Assembly: GCA_003669125.1 (NCBI GenBank)
Contig: QWQF01000164.1
Location: forward strand, 1-53,572
DNA from: Planctomycetota bacterium
GTDB lineage: Bacteria; Planctomycetota; Planctomycetia; Planctomycetales; Planctomycetaceae
Direction: 5' to 3'
Length of the DNA: 53,572 nt
The position numbers and the translations under genes were made by a program. The notes beneath the pieces were generated by a model, which was not told the DNA's origin, made no database searches, and saw only the letters and a program-made list of their open reading frames with translations. Shown here one piece after another: positions 9,040 through 16,793 of this stretch (the first letter of the stretch is position 1; each line of letters starts with the position of its first letter).

Positions 9040-10098
9040 ATGGCCAACCAGTATCCGTTCTTTGAAGCGTCGGGCTCGCCGCGAGAGCTTGGACAACAGC
9101 ACGGCGAGCAAGCCGCGAAGCACATCGCAGGCTATTTGGAGTTTTTGGCAACGTCGCTGAAGCTGTCACGCGGGCAGCTCCGTTCGCGAGCGTTGCGCTT
9201 TCAGTCGCTGTTCGAGAAGCTCTGCCCGGACTTGCTGGAGGAAGTCGCTGGTCTCGCCGAAGGGGCGAAGCTCGAACTGGCCGATGCACTCGTCGCCCAG
9301 ATGCGAGGCGAACTTGCTCAGACTGGCGACGGCGGTTGCACGACCTTCGCCATCGGTCCACACGGGACGGCGACCAACACAACCTTCGTCGGCCAGACAA
9401 GTGACAACCCGCCGGAACTGGAATCGTTCGGTTATGTCCTGAAGTTGCGGCCGACGAACAAACCGACCGTGCTGATGTGGACGTTCGGCGGAATGCTGGG
9501 CTATCACGGCATCAACGAGCACGGCGTGTCACACTTCGCGAACGCACTCGGAGGCGGCCCGGCTTGGAAGTTCTCGCTGTCGCATTATCCGCTCAAGCGA
9601 TTGATCCTCGAACAACGTTCGCTGCGCGACGTGTTGCGGTTGATGCGCGAGTTCCCAGTTTGCTCGAACGGCAACTACATGCTGGCGGATGGCAGCGGAG
9701 CAATCCTCGACGTCGAACTAACCAGCGACGGACCGTTCGTACCGGAGTTGCAGGAGCGGTTTCTGGTTCACTCGAATCACTACCTCTGCACCGAGCACGC
9801 TTGCGATGCGAACTTTCGGCTCAGCTTGGCCGATTCGTTTCCGCGGCTCGACCGGATGCGATCTCTGATCGACAGCAAGTTTGGTTCGATTCGTTTGGAG
9901 GATGTTCAAACCTTTCTCGCCGATCACGACGGGCATCCGGTCAGCATCTGCCGACACTCACACGCAGGACCGGAAGGACCGATGCTCGGCCCGTCCGGCA
10001 AGACCGTCGCCGCATTGATCGCCGAACCGGAACAACGTCGCCTGCATGTCACGCTCGGCAATCCGTGTGAGAACCCATTCGTGACGTATTCGTTGTGA
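9040..10098 (+). CDS. Peptidase C45 / acyl-CoA:6-APA acyltransferase-like Ntn hydrolase
   Basis: A 352-residue protein of the C45 (penicillin acyltransferase-like) Ntn-hydrolase family. Family members self-cleave to expose a nucleophilic cysteine and then hydrolyse or transfer amide bonds. The expected nucleophile is Cys100 in GDGGCTTFA, followed by VGQTSDNPPE, a region with LKLRPTNKP, and FGGMLGYHGINEHGVSHFANAL. The N-terminal pro-region has the typical GSPRELGQQHGEQAA signature. No signal peptide is visible. I chose the ATG at 9040 because the frame upstream (to 7978) is antisense to the nuclease gene. A weak AAGGAAG lies just upstream. The substrate is unknown; N-acyl amino acid or peptide amides are plausible. 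The GT39 gene begins 21 bases downstream, so they may share a transcript. Confidence 0.88.
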   Translation: MANQYPFFEASGSPRELGQQHGEQAAKHIAGYLEFLATSLKLSRGQLRSRALRFQSLFEKLCPDLLEEVAGLAEGAKLELADALVAQMRGELAQTGDGGCTTFAIGPHGTATNTTFVGQTSDNPPELESFGYVLKLRPTNKPTVLMWTFGGMLGYHGINEHGVSHFANALGGGPAWKFSLSHYPLKRLILEQRSLRDVLRLMREFPVCSNGNYMLADGSGAILDVELTSDGPFVPELQERFLVHSNHYLCTEHACDANFRLSLADSFPRLDRMRSLIDSKFGSIRLEDVQTFLADHDGHPVSICRHSHAGPEGPMLGPSGKTVAALIAEPEQRRLHVTLGNPCENPFVTYSL

Positions 10099-10119
10099 GC
10101 GAGAAAAGAAGGTGGTTCG

Positions 10120-11934
10120 ATGTCTGACCGTCCTCCCGAATCACTAGCCCGACGCGCCAGCGAGGGGTCGAACGGTCGCGAGTCCGACGACCCCTCGCTG
10201 GCGCGTCGGGCTAGTATCGGGCGGCCTCGCGATCATCGTTGGGCAATCATTGCGATCGTTGTGATGCTCACCGGACAAGCGGTCGTAATGACGTTGACGG
10301 CCGCTCGACTGACGCTCACGCACGACGAATACTGGCACATCCCCGTTGGCTTGCTGAATTGGAAAACTGGCCGCTTCGATTTCGAACCGAGCAATCCGCC
10401 GCTGTTGCGAATGTGGGCAACGTGGCCATTGCTGCTGACGTCAGCCGAGTCGCCGCGCACGGAGCCGACCACCGACTTGAATCGCTTCGGCGATGAGTTC
10501 TTGTCAGCGAACAATTCGAACATCGACCGCTTCGTCGTCATCGCTCGGCTGCCGATCATCCTGCTGACGATTGCGGCCGGAGCGTTGCTCGCGCGGTGGG
10601 CGTGGGAGTGGCATGGGCCTTGGGCAGCGTGTCTCGTGACGTACTTGTGGGCGTTCGATCCGACGGCGCTCGCGCACGGCTCGCTCGTGACGACCGATGC
10701 CGGAGGTGCGACGTTTTGGATCGCGACGCTGTTCGCCGCGTGGCGATTCTCACAACGACCGACGACGCGAAACGCCGTGCTGGCGGGGGGACTGCTGGGA
10801 CTGGCTCAAGCGGCGAAGTTCACGAACGTGCTGCTCGTGCCGCTGGTCGTCGGATTGTGGTGTGTCGAACGTTGGCGGAACGAATCGGCCGAACCGCTGG
10901 CTCGTCGCGATCTGCTGAAACGCTGGGGCGTCTTGCTGCTGGCGGCGTGGTTGTGCCTCAACACGTCGTACTTGTTTCGAGGCATCGGGACGCCGCTCAA
11001 AGATTTTGCGTTCGCCAGTCAGTCGGCTCGCGTTTGGCAGCAGCGATTGGGACCGCTCGCCGCGCTGCCCGTGCCGTTGCCTCGCGATTACGTCATCGGA
11101 ATCGACCGCCAGAAGTCGGCGATGGAATCGGACCACGCGGTGTACCTCGACGGCGAACTGAGCACGAAGGGCTTCGCGAGTTACTACCTGATGACGCTGC
11201 TTTACAAGTGGCCGCACTGGAGCCAAGTCCTCTTGCTGTGGGCGGCGATCCGCTGCCTCCGGTCGCGAAGCACCACCGATTGGCGGCGGCGAATGTGGCT
11301 GCTGACTCCCGCCGCTTTGGTGTTCGTCGTGGCTAGTTCGTCCGGGATGCAGCTCGGCATTCGATACCTCCTGCCGGCGATCCCGCTGCTGTTGCTGTTC
11401 GCCAGCGAAGTTGCCTCCGATTGGTCCTGGCCGAAGACTCGTCACCGAATGGTCGCAACGGCACTCTTGCTGTCGGTCTTTCCGGTTCTCGGTCGATCGC
11501 ATCCGCAGTACTTGGCGTTCTTCAACGAGCTGTCGGGGGGCATTGAGTGGGGGCGATTTCACTTGCTGGACTCCAACCTCGATTGGGGGCAAGACCTGCA
11601 CGAACTCAAACGCTTTGTTGTGGAGCATCCGGAAGTCGAACCGCTGAGCCTCGCGTACTTCGGGACGCTCCCGCCGGAATCGCTCGACTTGCGCTACGAG
11701 AATCCGCCGACAAGGCAGCCGCGCACAGGCTGGCATGTGGTCAGCGTGAACTTCGTGATGGGCCGACCGCATTGGACTCGCGACGGCTACGGAGGCGTCC
11801 GCGCGGTCTATCCTGGCGAGGACTTTTCGTACTTCCGATTCTTCGAACCAAAGCACCGCATCGGAGCGTCAATCGACGTCTACCACCTGTCCGAGGAAGA
11901 CGTGCGCCGCTGGAGAACCGAAGTCGCCCGATGA
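10120..11934 (+). CDS. GT39/ArnT-like membrane glycosyltransferase
   Basis: A 604-residue polytopic membrane protein resembling lipid-linked-sugar glycosyltransferases of the PMT/ArnT (GT39) superfamily. After the first membrane segment comes LTHDEYWHIPVG; the DE pair in the first extracytoplasmic loop is the family's acidic catalytic signature. Around ten more hydrophobic segments follow, and the C-terminus has a soluble domain beginning near LLDSNLDWGQDL, a motif common in this family. The acceptor is unknown. AAGAAGGTGG upstream of the ATG at 10120 supports this start. The N-terminal tail before the first helix is unusual. Residues about 7-32 read ESLARRASEG..., then SLARRASIG, and are the in-frame translation of a perfect inverted repeat rather than conserved protein. 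Confidence 0.85.
   Translation: MSDRPPESLARRASEGSNGRESDDPSLARRASIGRPRDHRWAIIAIVVMLTGQAVVMTLTAARLTLTHDEYWHIPVGLLNWKTGRFDFEPSNPPLLRMWATWPLLLTSAESPRTEPTTDLNRFGDEFLSANNSNIDRFVVIARLPIILLTIAAGALLARWAWEWHGPWAACLVTYLWAFDPTALAHGSLVTTDAGGATFWIATLFAAWRFSQRPTTRNAVLAGGLLGLAQAAKFTNVLLVPLVVGLWCVERWRNESAEPLARRDLLKRWGVLLLAAWLCLNTSYLFRGIGTPLKDFAFASQSARVWQQRLGPLAALPVPLPRDYVIGIDRQKSAMESDHAVYLDGELSTKGFASYYLMTLLYKWPHWSQVLLLWAAIRCLRSRSTTDWRRRMWLLTPAALVFVVASSSGMQLGIRYLLPAIPLLLLFASEVASDWSWPKTRHRMVATALLLSVFPVLGRSHPQYLAFFNELSGGIEWGRFHLLDSNLDWGQDLHELKRFVVEHPEVEPLSLAYFGTLPPESLDLRYENPPTRQPRTGWHVVSVNFVMGRPHWTRDGYGGVRAVYPGEDFSYFRFFEPKHRIGASIDVYHLSEEDVRRWRTEVAR
10143..10215. repeat. Perfect 28-bp inverted repeat inside the GT39 gene (SLARRAS element)
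   Basis: Arms at 10143-10170 and 10188-10215 are exact reverse complements over 28 bases, separated by a 17-base spacer. The core is TAGCCCGACGCGCCAGCGAG. In the gene's frame both arms translate to almost the same peptide, SLARRAS. This is possible because the palindrome encodes it on both strands in suitable phase. It has the look of a REP-like element inserted near the 5' end of the coding sequence. Confidence 0.85.
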
Positions 11935-11947
11935 GAGGTGAGTTCAC

Positions 11948-13174
11948 TTAAACGGTTGGCGGCAGCTTGTGGCCCATCTTGTCGCGCTTCGTCTCCATGT
12001 ACTTCTGCCGGTGCTGGTGAGGCGGCGCGATGATGGGAACTTGTTCGACGACGTGCAGATCCCAAGTGTGCTCGAACGATTCGAGCTTCTTGGGATTGTT
12101 GGTCAAGATGCGAATCTGGCTCAGGCCGAGGTCTTTCAGGATTTGCAGGCCGATCATGTAGTCTCGCTGGTCGGCCTTGAAGCCCAGCTTGTGGTTGGCC
12201 TCAACGGTGTCCAAGCCCTGATCTTGCAGTTGATACGCCTTGAGCTTCGCCACCAAACCGATGCCACGTCCCTCTTGCGGCAAATAGACGACGGCCCCGA
12301 TTCCGTCGTGCGAGATCATGTCCATCGCCATGCGGAGTTGATCGCCGCAGTCGCAGCGCAGACTGTCGAGCACGTCGCCGGTAAAACAACTGGAGTGCAT
12401 CCGCACTAGCGGAGCCTTGATCGACTTCAAATCTCCCCAGACCAGCGCGAGCGGTTCTTGATCTTCGTGCTCGACCTTGTAGGCGATGACAGTCACTTGG
12501 CCGAATTCGCGGAGCGGCATCGAGACTTCGGCCGCGCGAGTGACGAGGTGTTCGCGCAGACGGCGATGTCGAATCAGGCCTTCGATGGTGATGATCGGGA
12601 TGTTGTGCTGCTGAGCGATCTCGTCCAACTCGGCACGGTCGGCCATGCCGGCGTGTTTTTGGCTGAGGATTTCGATCAGCACGCCGACCGGCTTGAGCCC
12701 CGCGATGCGGAGCAAATCGACGGTCGCCTCGGTGTGTCCGGCCCGGCGCAGCACGCCACCCTCTCTGGCGAGCAGCGGATTGAGATGCCCTGGCCGCACG
12801 AAGTCGCTCGACATCGAAGTCGCATCGACCAAGGCTCGCAGAGTTTTGGTGCGACTCTCCGCACTGACGCCCGTGCCCGAGTCGCGATGATCGACCGGCG
12901 TCAGAAACGGCGTGTGATTCGGCGAGGAATTCGACTCGGCCCCCACCAGCGGCGACAACCGCAAACGATCCGCCACATCGCGCGTCAGTGGAGCACACAT
13001 CACGCCGCGACCGTGAGACAGCATGAAATCGACCTGCTCGGCCGTGATCGATTCGGCCGCGCCGACGAAATCACCTTCGTTCTCGCGATCCGAAGCATCG
13101 ACCACGATCACCAGCCGCCCGGCTCGCAGAGCAGCCAGCGCATCGTCAATCGAATTGGAAGTTGTTGTGGTCAT
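11948..13174 (-). CDS. ribBA: Bifunctional DHBP synthase / GTP cyclohydrolase II
   Basis: A 408-residue fusion that catalyses both entry reactions of riboflavin biosynthesis. The N-terminal half (about 1-205) is 3,4-dihydroxy-2-butanone-4-phosphate synthase, with the acidic ENEGDF loop at residues 31-36, HTPFLTPVDHRDSGTG, and GHTEATVDL. The C-terminal half is GTP cyclohydrolase II, with RMHSSCFTGD and the three zinc cysteines C263, C274 and C276, then YLPQEGRGIGL. Length and all key motifs are normal, so it should be active in the cytoplasm. Its ATG overlaps the TGA of a preceding reading frame (TGATG at 13172-13176), which points to former translational coupling with the decayed kinase-like gene upstream. 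The gene ends convergently with the GT39 gene, 13 bases away. Confidence 0.97.
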   Translation of the reverse strand: MTTTTSNSIDDALAALRAGRLVIVVDASDRENEGDFVGAAESITAEQVDFMLSHGRGVMCAPLTRDVADRLRLSPLVGAESNSSPNHTPFLTPVDHRDSGTGVSAESRTKTLRALVDATSMSSDFVRPGHLNPLLAREGGVLRRAGHTEATVDLLRIAGLKPVGVLIEILSQKHAGMADRAELDEIAQQHNIPIITIEGLIRHRRLREHLVTRAAEVSMPLREFGQVTVIAYKVEHEDQEPLALVWGDLKSIKAPLVRMHSSCFTGDVLDSLRCDCGDQLRMAMDMISHDGIGAVVYLPQEGRGIGLVAKLKAYQLQDQGLDTVEANHKLGFKADQRDYMIGLQILKDLGLSQIRILTNNPKKLESFEHTWDLHVVEQVPIIAPPHQHRQKYMETKRDKMGHKLPPTV

Positions 13175-13874
13175 CAGTTTCTCTGGGTCAGCACCGTCGG
13201 ACGCCGCTCGTCAGCCAGCGCGAGTGCCGCTATTTCGCTGGTCATGGCTTGCAAGAACTCAACCATCGCCGGATCGATGAGATCGGCGACGTCGCTGGGC
13301 AAAGACGCGTTGAATCCCGAGCAGACGGCGCTGGGTCACGAGCGTGACGAATCATCTTTCGCAGCGGGTGCTTGTCCGCGAAGGCAACTCGACCCGTCAA
13401 ACAATGAAACGCCACGCAGTCCAGCGAGTCGTGCGCGGCTCCGAGTTCCATGATTTTCAAATACCGAGCGGTAGTCAGCCACAAGTTGGCAGGCTGCACG
13501 TCGCGGAGCACGACGTTGGGATGATCGGCTTGGACAGAAAATCGGATTAACCCCTCGCCGTCGCTCAACGAATGGCCGGTTGCCGACCAATCCGACAGAG
13601 CCGCTTCAAATGATTCGACCGGTGTTAGCCGGCCAACAATGACGTTCTGACGAACCTGATCGCAGTACATCCGCAAACCTTCGCGACAGCTTGGAAACTC
13701 AACCTCTTCTTTTCCACGCGGGGAAGTACTGTATCGGCACTCAACGCTGTGGCGGAAGCGCTCGCGTGACTCCTGGAACGCGATGCGAATCAACCGTGCT
13801 GACGAATGCCACCAATTTGGACCTGCCGCGGACAGAAATCCAATCCGACCGAAGGCCAAAACGCCGATTGACAA
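13174..13874 (-). pseudogene. Decayed, frameshifted Ser/Thr protein kinase relic
   Basis: Read on the minus strand, the frame ending at 13242 contains a recognisable but degenerate kinase core: DHPNVV, then LRDVQPANLWL (normally HRDxKPANLLL), LKIMELGAA (normally LKIMDFGLA) and CLTGRVAF. Between MELG and CLTGR most of the activation loop is missing. Near 13300-13336 the homology continues in another frame (SAVCSGFNASLPSDVADLID, then PAMVEFLQAMTSE). That frame stays open to a TGA at 13174-13176 overlapping the ribBA start. One missing base would join the frames. The lost HRD histidine, the altered DFG and the frameshift make it inactive as a kinase. The 70 N-terminal residues are of doubtful coding value. 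A sequencing error could explain the frameshift but not the missing motifs. Confidence 0.55.
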
Positions 13875-14140
13875 CCAAGCGGACGTTGATATGTTGTGTC
13901 CACTGTTGCCAAAGCATAAGCTCCCCCCAACTTGAATCTCCTGCCAAACTTATTTCGACCTACCTGCCCCTGACATTCAGACTCACCCGCTGTTGGCGGT
14001 CCTCGTTGACGCCACAGCATGACTCCAACTGACAACCGCCTCGTTGCCGGGTCAATCCACGGTTCGAGGCTTTGAATGATTGTTTCAGTCTCACGCGGGA
14101 TGACCTCCCGATGCCACTCCGTCATGAAGAGGAGCAGTCC

Positions 14141-16648
14141 ATGAGGATGACGAACCGTTTGCTGTTTTCCGTGACCGTCGCGAGTGCATTCGCGACCTTC
14201 CACTCCGCGTTTGCGGAACCAGCCAAGCCCAAGGGATTGGGTGACCCCGGCCAACTGGCCGCCCTCAAGATTGAGCCGACCGTCGACGGTAAGCCGATCG
14301 TGTTGCGGAGCCGAGACGCTCGCCAACAAGTCTACGTCACCGGCAGTTATTCCAGCGGCCAGCTTCGAGACCACACCCGCAAGGTGCAGTACACCGCCGA
14401 ACCGGCCGGTGTCGTCAACGTGGATGCCACCGGATTGGTCACTCCAATCAAGGACGGTGATGCCACACTCAAAGTCACCGGCAACGGTTTGAATGTTTCC
14501 ACTCCCGTCCACGTCGAGGGAGTCCTGAACCAAATCCCGATCAACTTCAAGAACCAAGTTGTCCCGATCTTCACCAAGCTCGGCTGCAACAGTGGCGGTT
14601 GCCACGGCAAGGCTTCCGGGCAGAACGGCTTCAAACTTTCGCTGCTCGGTTTTTATCCCGACGAAGACCATGAATTTCTGGTCAAAGAGAACCGTGGCCG
14701 ACGCCTGTTCCCCTCTTCGCCGGCCGACAGCCTGCTGCTGTTGAAGGCCACCGGCCGCTCCCCGCACGGCGGTGGCAAGCGGATGGATGTCGACAGCTAC
14801 GAATTCCGCTTAATCTCCCGCTGGATCGAACAAGGCATGCCGTACGGTTCTGACAAAGACGCCTACGTCGCCGGCATCAAGTGTCTGCCTGAAGGCCGAG
14901 TCATGGATCGCGGTGCCGATCAGCAGATCACGGTCATCGCCACCTACAGCGACGGCACGACCGAAGACGTGACTCGCATGGCATTGTTTGAAGCAAACGA
15001 CACCGAGATGGCCGAGGCGACCAACACCGGCATGATCAAAACGCTCGACCTCGCTGGCGAAGTGGCCATCATGGCTCGCTACCAAGGTCAGGTCTCGACG
15101 TTCCGAGCGACCGTACCGCTGGGTGCCGACATCGCATTCGTTCCGGCCAGCAAAAACTTCATCGACGACGCCGTGTTCGGCAAGCTGAAGGTGCTCGGCA
15201 TTCCGCCGTCGCCGCTCGCCGACGACGCGACGTTCCTGCGCCGAGTTTCCATCGACGTCTCCGGCACACTGCCGACCGAAGAGCAGGTCCGAGCATTTCT
15301 CGCTGACACCGATCCGGCAAAGCGAGACAAGCTCGTGGATCGTCTCCTCGACTCGCCCGATTACGCCGACTACTTCGCCAACAAGTGGAACCTCGTCTTG
15401 CGGAACAAAAACCGCGCTCCGGACGACTCCTCCGCGACCTACGGTTTCTATCAATGGATCTGGTCGAACCTGTACGAGAACAAGCCTTATGACCAGATCG
15501 TTCGCGAAGTCCTGACTGCGTCGGGTGACTCGACGACGAATCCAGCAGTCGTCTGGTATCGCGAAGTTGATGAAAACAACGAACAAGTCGAAGACGCCGC
15601 TCAGTTGTTCCTCGGCTTGCGAATCCAATGTGCTCGCTGTCACCACCACCCGTTCGAGAAGTGGAGCCAGAATGACTACTACGGCTTCAGCGCGTTCTTC
15701 ACTCGTGTGGGTAAGAAGAACCTCTTTGAACCGGGAATGACCAAGGCGTCTCGCGACAAGCGAGTCTTCCACAATGATGGCGTTGCCGCTGCGACGAATC
15801 CGCGCAACGGCCAGTCGCTCAAGCCGACCGGCCTCGGCTCACCTGCGTTGGAGATCGCTCCCGAACGCGATCCACGGCACTTCCTCGCCGATTGGATGGC
15901 CGACAAGAACAATCCGTTCTTCGCCAAATCGGTCGTCAACCGCTATTGGAAACACTTCTTTGACCGAGGCATTGTCGAACCCGAAGACGACATGCGTGAG
16001 ACGAATCCGCCATCGAACCCGGAACTTCTCAATAAGCTGGCGGCCGGCTTCATCGACAGCGGTTTCAATCTGAAGTGGCTGGTCAAGGCAATTACCTCGT
16101 CGAACACCTACCAACTCAGTTCGTTGCCGAACGACTACAACTTGAAGGACAAGCAAAACTTCTCTCGCTACTACCCGAAGCGACTGACGGCGGAAGTGCT
16201 CTACGACGGCTTCCATCGTGTGACGAATACCACGCAGAACTTCGGCTCACTGCCACCCGGCACGAAAGCCGTGCAACTTCCGGACGCCAGCATCGGCCCA
16301 TACTTCCTGAAGGTCTTCGGTCAGCCGCAAGGCGACACCGCCTGCGAATGCGAACGCTCGCAAGAGGCGAACCTCGCTCAGAGCCTGCACCTGCTCAACA
16401 GCAGCGAAGTGCAAGACAAGATCGCCAATGCCTCCGGCAGAGCGACCACGATGGCCAACGACAAGGTTCGCACGCACGAAGAGAAGGTCAAGGAGATGTA
16501 CCGCTGGGTCTACTCCCGCGATCCGAACGCCGACGAGTTGAAGATCGCGCTGGCTCACCTCGCCAAGCACGAAGCTGCCCCAAAGATTGCCTATGAGGAC
16601 ATCCTGTGGGCACTCATCAACACGAAAGAGTTCCTGTTCAATCATTGA
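14141..16648 (+). CDS. Secreted DUF1549/DUF1553 protein with N-terminal Ig-like and cytochrome-like domains
   Basis: An 835-residue PSD1-class protein. A signal peptide (LLFSVTVASAFATFHSAFA) is followed by a BIG2-like beta domain (VQYTAEPAGVVNVDATGLVTP) and a PSCyt2-like segment with GCNSGGCHGKASGQNGFKLSL. A second Ig-like repeat follows (TVIATYSDGTTEDVT), then DUF1549 (DDATFLRRVSIDVSGTLPT, QCARCHHHPFEKW) and DUF1553 (NPFFAKSVVNRYWKHFFDRG, ETNPPSNPELL). It probably acts in the periplasm or at the surface. The ATG at 14141 is preceded by GAGGAG and starts the signal peptide, so the longer frame from 14072 is rejected. It heads a trio with the PPC protein and the PSCyt-WD40 protein, and no DUF1501 gene is present in this cluster. 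The role of the family is unknown. Confidence 0.93.
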   Translation: MRMTNRLLFSVTVASAFATFHSAFAEPAKPKGLGDPGQLAALKIEPTVDGKPIVLRSRDARQQVYVTGSYSSGQLRDHTRKVQYTAEPAGVVNVDATGLVTPIKDGDATLKVTGNGLNVSTPVHVEGVLNQIPINFKNQVVPIFTKLGCNSGGCHGKASGQNGFKLSLLGFYPDEDHEFLVKENRGRRLFPSSPADSLLLLKATGRSPHGGGKRMDVDSYEFRLISRWIEQGMPYGSDKDAYVAGIKCLPEGRVMDRGADQQITVIATYSDGTTEDVTRMALFEANDTEMAEATNTGMIKTLDLAGEVAIMARYQGQVSTFRATVPLGADIAFVPASKNFIDDAVFGKLKVLGIPPSPLADDATFLRRVSIDVSGTLPTEEQVRAFLADTDPAKRDKLVDRLLDSPDYADYFANKWNLVLRNKNRAPDDSSATYGFYQWIWSNLYENKPYDQIVREVLTASGDSTTNPAVVWYREVDENNEQVEDAAQLFLGLRIQCARCHHHPFEKWSQNDYYGFSAFFTRVGKKNLFEPGMTKASRDKRVFHNDGVAAATNPRNGQSLKPTGLGSPALEIAPERDPRHFLADWMADKNNPFFAKSVVNRYWKHFFDRGIVEPEDDMRETNPPSNPELLNKLAAGFIDSGFNLKWLVKAITSSNTYQLSSLPNDYNLKDKQNFSRYYPKRLTAEVLYDGFHRVTNTTQNFGSLPPGTKAVQLPDASIGPYFLKVFGQPQGDTACECERSQEANLAQSLHLLNSSEVQDKIANASGRATTMANDKVRTHEEKVKEMYRWVYSRDPNADELKIALAHLAKHEAAPKIAYEDILWALINTKEFLFNH

Positions 16649-16678
16649 ACGTTCGTCGTTCCGATCAAAAGTCATTGA

Positions 16679-16745
16679 CAGAGGAATGGAGGCATCGGAG
16701 TGAATCGACGCTGATCGAGCTCATTCCTCTGTTTCCATTCCTCTG
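16679..16745. repeat. 12-bp inverted repeat in the PSD1-PPC spacer
   Basis: CAGAGGAATGGA at 16679-16690 has an exact inverted copy at 16734-16745, with an additional TCATTCCTCTG at 16721-16731. It fills most of the 145-base gap between the PSD1 and PPC genes. The spacer is too long and lacks a U-tract for a simple terminator, so I read it as another short repeat element. Confidence 0.55.
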
Positions 16746-16793
16746 CCGCTTTTGAGCCTCCGCTTTTTCCCGCCATCCAACTTGAGAGTTGCC

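Noticed and set aside
14060..14085. GGTTCGAG stretch resembling a tRNA T-arm
   Set aside because: No acceptor or anticodon stem can be formed around it.
13790..14767. 325-residue minus-strand open frame over the PSD1 5' region
   Set aside because: It overlaps the signal peptide and Ig-like domain of a well-supported gene, and its sequence has no family features.
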